From Candidatus Saccharibacteria bacterium oral taxon 488 (GTDB lineage Bacteria; Patescibacteriota; Saccharimonadia; Saccharimonadales; Saccharimonadaceae): a stretch of 64,000 nt of DNA. Position 1 is the stretch's first letter. Every line of letters starts with the position of its first letter. This document shows, in pieces, positions 59,386 through 64,000 of this stretch. The notes under the pieces were generated by a model that saw nothing but the letters and a program-made list of their open reading frames with translations, did no database searches and was not told the DNA's origin. The translations under genes and the position numbers were made by a program. The stretch covers positions 434,001 to 498,000 of the forward strand of contig CP047919.1 in assembly GCA_010202465.1 (NCBI GenBank), written 5' to 3'.

Positions 59386-60304
59386 TGTTCGCTCCCGTTA
59401 TGACATTGGTGGCTGCTTTATACACCTCGTGGATTTTACCAAAAACCTGATTATCATACTCTTCTCTATCTTCGATGCTGCTGTCCGGCAATTCGATAGT
59501 ATTCTTGAACTGCGGCTGCATGATATTTACCGACGTTACTTCCATGCCCTCTTCAATTTCAACTTCGTAGACCTGCTTTTCGACCCCTGGAAATTCCTTC
59601 ACATAGTGATCAATGTACGCGCCAGGAGATAGAAACTTGCCTCGACTCGGCCGAAAATCAATGACCACCGTGCCGAGCGTATCGGTATGATTATCGATTG
59701 AAGGTGCGGAGAATAAACTTTTCGCTAGTTGGCTAATTTTATTATTGTGCTCTATGGCTTCACGAGTAACAAATATCTTCGCAGATTTTATACGATGCGC
59801 CCGCCTGATTAACTCGATGGCATCGGGATGGCAAACCACCGTCCCGATAAACGCTAGCTTTTCAGAAAGCGAGAGCTTTGTTGCGCAATTGTTTATATAC
59901 GCTAGGATCTTTACGTTTGTGGCGACGTTTCGGTTGTATTCTAACGCCATAATTCCTTTGTCGGCATAGTAGAGGAAATGCACCACCTGCACCGGCAGCT
60001 GCCCATCAGGAAGCGGATAACGTTTGACAAGATCGTCATCGTCCCTGCCTATGGTAATCACGTTCGATCCGTACACGGCGATGATGCCAGCATAGCATTT
60101 GGATAGTTCGCTGGTTTTATGTAGCTTATCAAACTGCAAAAGCCGCATGAAAGACTCATCATCATTCGGATTGTACTGCCAATTCCTATCGTCTTCTTCG
60201 AGGTTCATCAGATCACGAAGAACATCCTCAAACGGATAGCTGCCGTACCCCTCATCGTCGCGATTGGTGATGTTGTAGAGAAAGACGTTGCGCTTAATCA
60301 TCAC
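59375..60304 (-). CDS. Unknown 309-residue soluble protein coupled to a membrane protein
   Basis: The N terminus RNVFLYNITNRDDEGYGSYP is followed by a domain with GIIAVYGSNVITIGRDDDDL, VVHFLYYADKGIMALEYNRN and a helical region (IELIRRAHRIKSAKIFVTRE). The order vaguely recalls DUF4747-type proteins, but I cannot confirm this. No catalytic motif is obvious. GGAGATATGTG precedes the ATG. It lies 28 bp after pheS on the same strand but is unlike housekeeping genes. With the four-helix partner it forms a two-gene module of unknown role. Confidence 0.65.
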   Translation of the reverse strand: MMIKRNVFLYNITNRDDEGYGSYPFEDVLRDLMNLEEDDRNWQYNPNDDESFMRLLQFDKLHKTSELSKCYAGIIAVYGSNVITIGRDDDDLVKRYPLPDGQLPVQVVHFLYYADKGIMALEYNRNVATNVKILAYINNCATKLSLSEKLAFIGTVVCHPDAIELIRRAHRIKSAKIFVTREAIEHNNKISQLAKSLFSAPSIDNHTDTLGTVVIDFRPSRGKFLSPGAYIDHYVKEFPGVEKQVYEVEIEEGMEVTSVNIMQPQFKNTIELPDSSIEDREEYDNQVFGKIHEVYKAATNVITGANNVD

Positions 60305-60332
60305 ATATCTCCAAATGGACTAATTGACTGAA

Positions 60333-61376
60333 TTAAAACTGCTCCAAAAAGTCCAACTTACTGCTCTCAAAATGCCGCACGTCCTCGATGCCGTATTTCA
60401 TCATCACCAAGCGGTCGATGCCGCAGCCAAAGGCAAAGCCGGTGTATTCATTCGGATCGATGTTAGCAGCTTTCAGCACATTCGGGTGAATCATACCGCA
60501 GCCCAAGAGTTCGATCCAGCCTTCGCCCGAGCAAACTTTACAATCTGGATTTTTACCCTCACAGAACGGGCAGCTCAGCGCAAATTCAAAGCTCGGCTCG
60601 GTGAACGGGAAATAAAATGGATTGACGCGCACATCAAGTTGCTTGCCGTAATATTCCTGTAAAAACTCCTGCAGCGTGGCAATGAGATTGCCAACGTTAA
60701 CCCCCTTGGCGACATACACGCCCTCGACTTGATAGAACGTGTGCTCGTGCCGCGCGTCCAGATCTTCGTTACGAAACACTCGGTCGGGTACAATAGCAGC
60801 AATCGCCTCGCCACTCGCCAAATTGCCATGATATTTTTTCAACACGCGGTTTTGCATGGTCGAGGTGTGCGCCGGCGCGATCAAGCGGTCGCCATTGGCG
60901 TCAGTTTCCTCGGTCATGAACGTGTCATAATCATCGCGCGCCGGGTGGCCTTTCGGGAAATTCAGACTCTCGAACATATGGAATTGATCGTCGATCTCAC
61001 GCGACTCTTCCGTCACAAAACCCATGCGGTTAAAAATGTCAGAAATACGCTCAATCTCGGCGCTCAGCGGGTGAATCGTGCCGCGCTCACTCGGCAGCAA
61101 TTCAGGCCGTGGAGCATTGACATCCATCGGCGCTGTCACGTCAATTGGCGGCAGATCAACTTTTGACAGCTCATCTTCACGAGCCGCGATCACCCGCTCT
61201 AATTCCTGCTTTAATTCATTGACTTTCTTACCAAACGCCCCGCGCTCTTCACTCGGTAGCGTCGCGATAACGCCGTATAGTTCCCGCAGCTCCGCGCTCC
61301 GCAACACGCTGCGCGGTTCAGCCGCCTCGGCTACGCGCGATAATAATAGTGCTCGAACTTCATCCAATTTTTCCAT
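60333..61376 (-). CDS. pheS: Phenylalanyl-tRNA synthetase alpha subunit
   Basis: Catalytic subunit of PheRS. Class II motif 2 region is HTSTMQNRVLKK and VFRNEDLDARHEHTFYQVEGVYV, then the Phe-site strand VNPFYFPFTEPSFEF and motif 3 GFAFGCGIDRLVMMKYGI. A CPFC...CKVC pair (about residues 273-286) is a small Cys cluster seen in a subset of PheS proteins and would bind zinc or a disulphide. Length 347. Its ATG lies one base after the stop of the small membrane protein at 61378, so it is coupled to that gene, not to pheT. Confidence 0.95.
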   Translation of the reverse strand: MEKLDEVRALLLSRVAEAAEPRSVLRSAELRELYGVIATLPSEERGAFGKKVNELKQELERVIAAREDELSKVDLPPIDVTAPMDVNAPRPELLPSERGTIHPLSAEIERISDIFNRMGFVTEESREIDDQFHMFESLNFPKGHPARDDYDTFMTEETDANGDRLIAPAHTSTMQNRVLKKYHGNLASGEAIAAIVPDRVFRNEDLDARHEHTFYQVEGVYVAKGVNVGNLIATLQEFLQEYYGKQLDVRVNPFYFPFTEPSFEFALSCPFCEGKNPDCKVCSGEGWIELLGCGMIHPNVLKAANIDPNEYTGFAFGCGIDRLVMMKYGIEDVRHFESSKLDFLEQF

Positions 61377-61377
61377 G

Positions 61378-61614
61378 TCATCGCCCCTGCATCAAAAACA
61401 TCCCAACAACCACGGCCGCCATGATCACAATTATAATCCAAGCTGGCGCCAGCGTCGTCGTCTGCTTCGTATCTTCCAAATATTTCACATCTTCTACGCC
61501 GTCCAAGCTAGCTTTTTCCTGCAGACCCGACGCTTTGGCCTTCTCGCGCAGCTCCGCCGCAATGCGTTCTTGTAGTTCACTGCGCCGATCTTGTTGATTT
61601 ACAAATAATCCCAT
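61378..61614 (-). CDS. Small tail-anchored membrane protein before pheS
   Basis: A 78-residue protein: a charged helical part (SELQERIAAELREKAKASG) and a C-terminal membrane helix (APAWIIIVIMAAVVVGMFLM, residues 56-75). The ATG at 61614 lies six bases behind an extended -10 TGGTATAAT, so it is probably leaderless. It is immediately followed by pheS. No family recognised. Confidence 0.7.
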   Translation of the reverse strand: MGLFVNQQDRRSELQERIAAELREKAKASGLQEKASLDGVEDVKYLEDTKQTTTLAPAWIIIVIMAAVVVGMFLMQGR

Positions 61615-61620
61615 ATGTCG

Positions 61621-61629
61621 ATTATACCA
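61621..61629 (-). promoter_or_regulatory. Extended -10 promoter of the 61614-pheS operon, leaderless arrangement
   Basis: TGGTATAAT on the reverse strand (TATAAT at 61626-61621), six bases before the ATG at 61614. A divergent TGTTATAAT at 61633-61641 serves the aquaporin gene. Confidence 0.6.
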
Positions 61630-61670
61630 GATATGTTATAATGATAGTAATAGTACAGTAAGGAGGGACT

Positions 61671-62666
61671 ATGGCCACGAAGAAGACTACTAAAAAGGCC
61701 GCGACTGCAAAATCCAGTCCAAAGAAGACGACTGCTGCAGCTGCTACATCGAAAACAACCGTAACGCGCGTCACCAGCAAAACTGAGGCGAAAAAACCAG
61801 AGGTCAAATCGACTGCCGTTAAACCCGTCAGGACTAGCTCGCCGCGTAAAAAACTAGACAGCAAACTACCACGCAACCTTGTCAACATCGTATTGGCTGA
61901 AGTTGCCGGCACATTTATTTTGACATTAGTCGCCTTATTCTCGGCATATATGATGACGCCGTTTTATGTCGGTCTCGCACTGGTAGTACTAGTACTCGGT
62001 ATTGGTGCAATCTCTGGCGCGCACATTAACCCAGCCGTGACGTTCGGTCTCTGGACGATGCGCAAGCTTCGAGCTATACTTGTGCCGTTCTACTGGGCAG
62101 CACAATTCCTTGGCGCGATGGCTGCCGTTGTCTTGATGGGAGCAATTTCATCAGGCAGCTTCGTCATTAACTTTGACCAATTCACCACTTTCTCGTGGGC
62201 GATCTTTGTCGTCGAGCTCGTCGGTATGGCGGTCTTTATGTTTGGCATCAGCGCAGCCCTATCGCGCACTGATCTCAAGAATACCAGTAAAGCCGTGGTC
62301 ATTGGTATGTCATTGACACTTGGCTTGGTGGTTAGCGGTGCATTGCTACCACTCGCCCAAAATGCTGCTGTTCAAAAGTACCAAGAAGAGCAAGCAAATG
62401 CGACTCGGCAAACTCAGCAGCTAAAGGATCAGCGCACCTACCCACGCGAAGTGTATATCAGCGGTGCAACACTGAACCCGGCAGTTGCTCTAGCGGTTAC
62501 GGAAAAGACTAACTCACAGCTACAAAATGCTTCGGCACCAGCACAAAAAGCAGAGAAGCTGTATACCCGCCTCAGCCTTGAAGTAATCGCTGCGACGCTC
62601 GTTGGTGCAGCACTCGGCGGTAACTTGTTCTTGCTCATCAACTACCGCAATAAGGAAGAAGAGTAA
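61671..62666 (+). CDS. Aquaporin/glycerol facilitator (MIP family) with basic N-terminal tail
   Basis: Water or small-solute channel. Two NPA boxes are present: SGAHINPAVTFG (about residue 121-132) and SGATLNPAVALA (about 263-274), with six membrane segments around them. The first 65 residues are a Lys/Ala/Thr/Ser-rich tail (ATKKTTKKAATAKSSPKK and similar) resembling histone H1 or bacterial nucleoid proteins rather than a channel. A 35-residue charged loop before the second NPA box is also unusual. Length 331 against about 230-280 for most MIPs. AAGGAGGG precedes the ATG. Confidence 0.93.
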   Translation: MATKKTTKKAATAKSSPKKTTAAAATSKTTVTRVTSKTEAKKPEVKSTAVKPVRTSSPRKKLDSKLPRNLVNIVLAEVAGTFILTLVALFSAYMMTPFYVGLALVVLVLGIGAISGAHINPAVTFGLWTMRKLRAILVPFYWAAQFLGAMAAVVLMGAISSGSFVINFDQFTTFSWAIFVVELVGMAVFMFGISAALSRTDLKNTSKAVVIGMSLTLGLVVSGALLPLAQNAAVQKYQEEQANATRQTQQLKDQRTYPREVYISGATLNPAVALAVTEKTNSQLQNASAPAQKAEKLYTRLSLEVIAATLVGAALGGNLFLLINYRNKEEE

Positions 62667-62686
62667 ATCATAGTTCTACCATAACG

Positions 62687-62718
62687 ATATCCCGCCTCTT
62701 TTGGCGGGATATTTTTTG
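62687..62718 (+). terminator. Bidirectional terminator between aquaporin and rmuC
   Basis: ATATCCCGCC and GGCGGGATAT form a 10-bp stem with a 6-nt loop, followed by TTTTTT. It serves two convergent genes. Confidence 0.85.
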
Positions 62719-62720
62719 CG

Positions 62721-63791
62721 TTAATCTTCCTGTGCCGGTCGATCGATTAATTCCGGCTGCGTTTGCTGCTCGCCGCCAGCGATTCGCACCACGTCTTTAT
62801 CAATCTTACCCAGCTCTTTGTACGAATTATTATAGTGCCCAACTGTAGTACTGAGACTCTTGCCCATCTTGGTCAGTAGCTCATCAAACTTCTTAATATG
62901 CACGCCCAGCTGACCGACACGCACTTGAATATCCTTGGCCTGCTCTTCAATTTGTAAACTCCTCAGGCCCTGCAGCACCGTCTGCAAATACGCCAAAAAG
63001 CTAGTCGGGCTGACGATAATCACGCGCTTGTCACGAAAGGCATATTCAATCAAATCGCGGCTCGAACTGCCCGTACCAACATTGTTGATGAGCAGGTCAT
63101 AATACAGCGACTCACTGGGGATAAACATAAAGGCGAAATCCATAGTGTTCTCCCGCGGGCGAATATATTTGCTAGTCTCGTCAATGCGCCCCTTCAGATC
63201 AGCCTTCACCTTATTCAGCCACAGCTCGCGCTCAGCCTTGGTCTCGGCGTTAATCATCCGGTTGTAATTTTCCAAGCTAAACTTACTGTCCACTGGCAAA
63301 ATCTGCCCCTTATCCAGAAAGATAACTGCATCAACAATTTCGCCGTCCTTGAATCGGTACTGCATCTGAAACTGCTTGGCGGGCAGCACGTTATCCAGCA
63401 CACTCTCCAGATAAAACTCGCCGAACACGCCGCGCTGCTTGGGGTTTTGCAGGACATTCTGCAGGGTTTTTAGGTCAGTCGCCACGTCAACCACCCGCTT
63501 GTTCGTCTCATCCAACTTCGCCAGCCGCTGTGTCACGTCCGCCACCAGCTTGGCACTTTCCGACAGCTGCTTTTGCACCGAGGTTTGTACCTGAGCGTTA
63601 CTGCGTTCGAGTTTGTCACTGACTGATTCATTTAGCTTGGCGATAGTCCGCCCCAGCTCCACTACGTCAGTTTTAATGAGCTCGACTGAGGATTGCTGCT
63701 TCAGCTCGCCTAGCTTTGATTGCAGCACAAACAACGTCGCGCCCAAACCCATAACAATAATAACTAAGAGAATAATGATAATGATTTCCAT
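62721..63791 (-). CDS. rmuC: DNA recombination protein RmuC homologue
   Basis: A 356-residue protein with an N-terminal membrane helix (IIIIILLVIIVMGLGATLFVL), a long coiled coil (residues 30-110) and the RmuC nuclease-like core: RGVFGEFYLESVLDNVL, ILPVDSKFSLENYNRMI, FAFMFIPSESLYYDLL and RVIIVSPTSFLAYLQTVL. RmuC limits inversions at short inverted repeats in E. coli; the core is related to restriction-type endonucleases. It follows a membrane protein gene by 18 bp on the same strand. Confidence 0.92.
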   Translation of the reverse strand: MEIIIIILLVIIVMGLGATLFVLQSKLGELKQQSSVELIKTDVVELGRTIAKLNESVSDKLERSNAQVQTSVQKQLSESAKLVADVTQRLAKLDETNKRVVDVATDLKTLQNVLQNPKQRGVFGEFYLESVLDNVLPAKQFQMQYRFKDGEIVDAVIFLDKGQILPVDSKFSLENYNRMINAETKAERELWLNKVKADLKGRIDETSKYIRPRENTMDFAFMFIPSESLYYDLLINNVGTGSSSRDLIEYAFRDKRVIIVSPTSFLAYLQTVLQGLRSLQIEEQAKDIQVRVGQLGVHIKKFDELLTKMGKSLSTTVGHYNNSYKELGKIDKDVVRIAGGEQQTQPELIDRPAQED

Positions 63792-63809
63792 ACTCTTAGT
63801 GTACAGGGA

Positions 63810-64000
63810 TTACAGAGACAAGACAACTCGCGCCAGCAGGACGAATATAGCCAAAAAGATAATCGCCGCCACGTTGCCGCGGATCCGGTTCAGCCACATT
63901 GCGGTTGCGTATACGAAGCCAAACGCCACGGTTGTCACTATCAACGATAACCACCACGCCTCGGCAGTCGAGACGCCAACACCCCACAGTGCACCAACCG
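63810..64000 (-). CDS. C-terminal end of a membrane protein (runs off window)
   Basis: The reverse strand reads open from the window edge to a TAA at 63812-63810 and encodes 62 residues with two membrane segments: WWLSLIVTTVAFGFVYATAM and VAAIIFLAIFVLLARVVL. The frame is distinguished from overlapping ones by its membrane-protein composition. The N-terminal part lies outside the window and the family cannot be named. It precedes rmuC. Confidence 0.6.
   Translation of the reverse strand, partial: VGALWGVGVSTAEAWWLSLIVTTVAFGFVYATAMWLNRIRGNVAAIIFLAIFVLLARVVLSL

Noticed and set aside
63796..63987. A 63-residue reverse frame near the right edge
   Set aside because: A different frame (63810-64000) gives a clear two-helix membrane sequence, so this one is its shadow.
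1..64000. CRISPR arrays, rRNA genes, intact insertion sequences, tmRNA, RNase P RNA
   Set aside because: No regularly spaced repeats, rRNA motifs, intact transposase genes or hallmark RNA motifs were found on reading the window.

Overview
The window looks like chromosome of a Candidatus Saccharibacteria (TM7, Patescibacteria/CPR) epibiont or a close relative. The grounds are short, tightly packed genes, housekeeping protein sequences of CPR type, a short RelA/SpoT homologue, the standard genetic code (TGA acts as a stop throughout), and many start codons sitting directly behind a -10 hexamer. This placement is by recognition, not by a search. There is no rRNA operon, CRISPR array or intact insertion sequence.

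Layout. 1-1706: 5' end of rpoB. 1.9-5.6 kb: a dTMP-supply cluster (dcd-tmk-unknown operon, folA, thyA). 5.7-12.2 kb: tig-clpP, hisS, a TrmH-type methyltransferase, two small genes (DUF1905, VOC), tRNA-Leu(CAG) and an FAD-linked oxidase. 12.3-12.5 kb: tRNA-Leu(UAG) and tRNA-Val(CAC). 12.5-15.7 kb: an accessory patch with unknown genes and a broken gene; a 25-bp exact direct repeat and a scrap of typA at its left end match typA at its right end. 15.7-23.1 kb: typA, trehalase, rarA, an unknown gene, ddl and a slipin. 23.1-25.9 kb: two alpha/beta hydrolases around a transposase scrap and a DUF4342 gene. 26-29.3 kb: tRNA-Gly(CCC), a membrane-anchored GH16 glucanase, tRNA-Phe, tRNA-Gly(GCC) and a GH13 glucosidase. 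29.4-30.3 kb: two exported or anchored small proteins (DUF3761-like, Excalibur).

30.6-36.0 kb is one leftward operon (tyrS, HAD phosphatase, recG, helical Zn-hydrolase-like gene, rsmD). 36.1-38.8 kb is a class A penicillin-binding protein. 38.9-45.7 kb is a leftward operon nusA-clpC-HExxH protein-radA-PIN/TRAM. 46.1-49.1 kb has a small membrane protein, gap and the (p)ppGpp enzyme. 49.4-53.4 kb: an ABC exporter and FKBP-trxB-ppa. pheT (53.4-55.9 kb) and pheS (60.3-61.4 kb) are separated by 4.4 kb of mixed genes, including a SLOG protein, a HIT protein, small unknowns, a CYTH phosphatase/cyclase and a two-gene membrane module. 61.4-64 kb: small membrane protein, aquaporin with a Lys/Ala/Thr-rich tail, rmuC, and the end of another membrane protein.

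Two themes run through the window. First, about a dozen genes have a -10 hexamer 6-8 nt before the start codon and no Shine-Dalgarno, so they are probably translated from leaderless mRNAs, whereas others have strong AGGAGG-type sites. Second, two unrelated small genes (46104 and 57249) share the same promoter, a 14-bp palindrome over the -10, and related structured leaders, suggesting a common regulator. Sugar hydrolases (trehalase, GH13, GH16), cell-wall enzymes (ddl, PBP) and exported small proteins fit a host-attached lifestyle; that link is inference.
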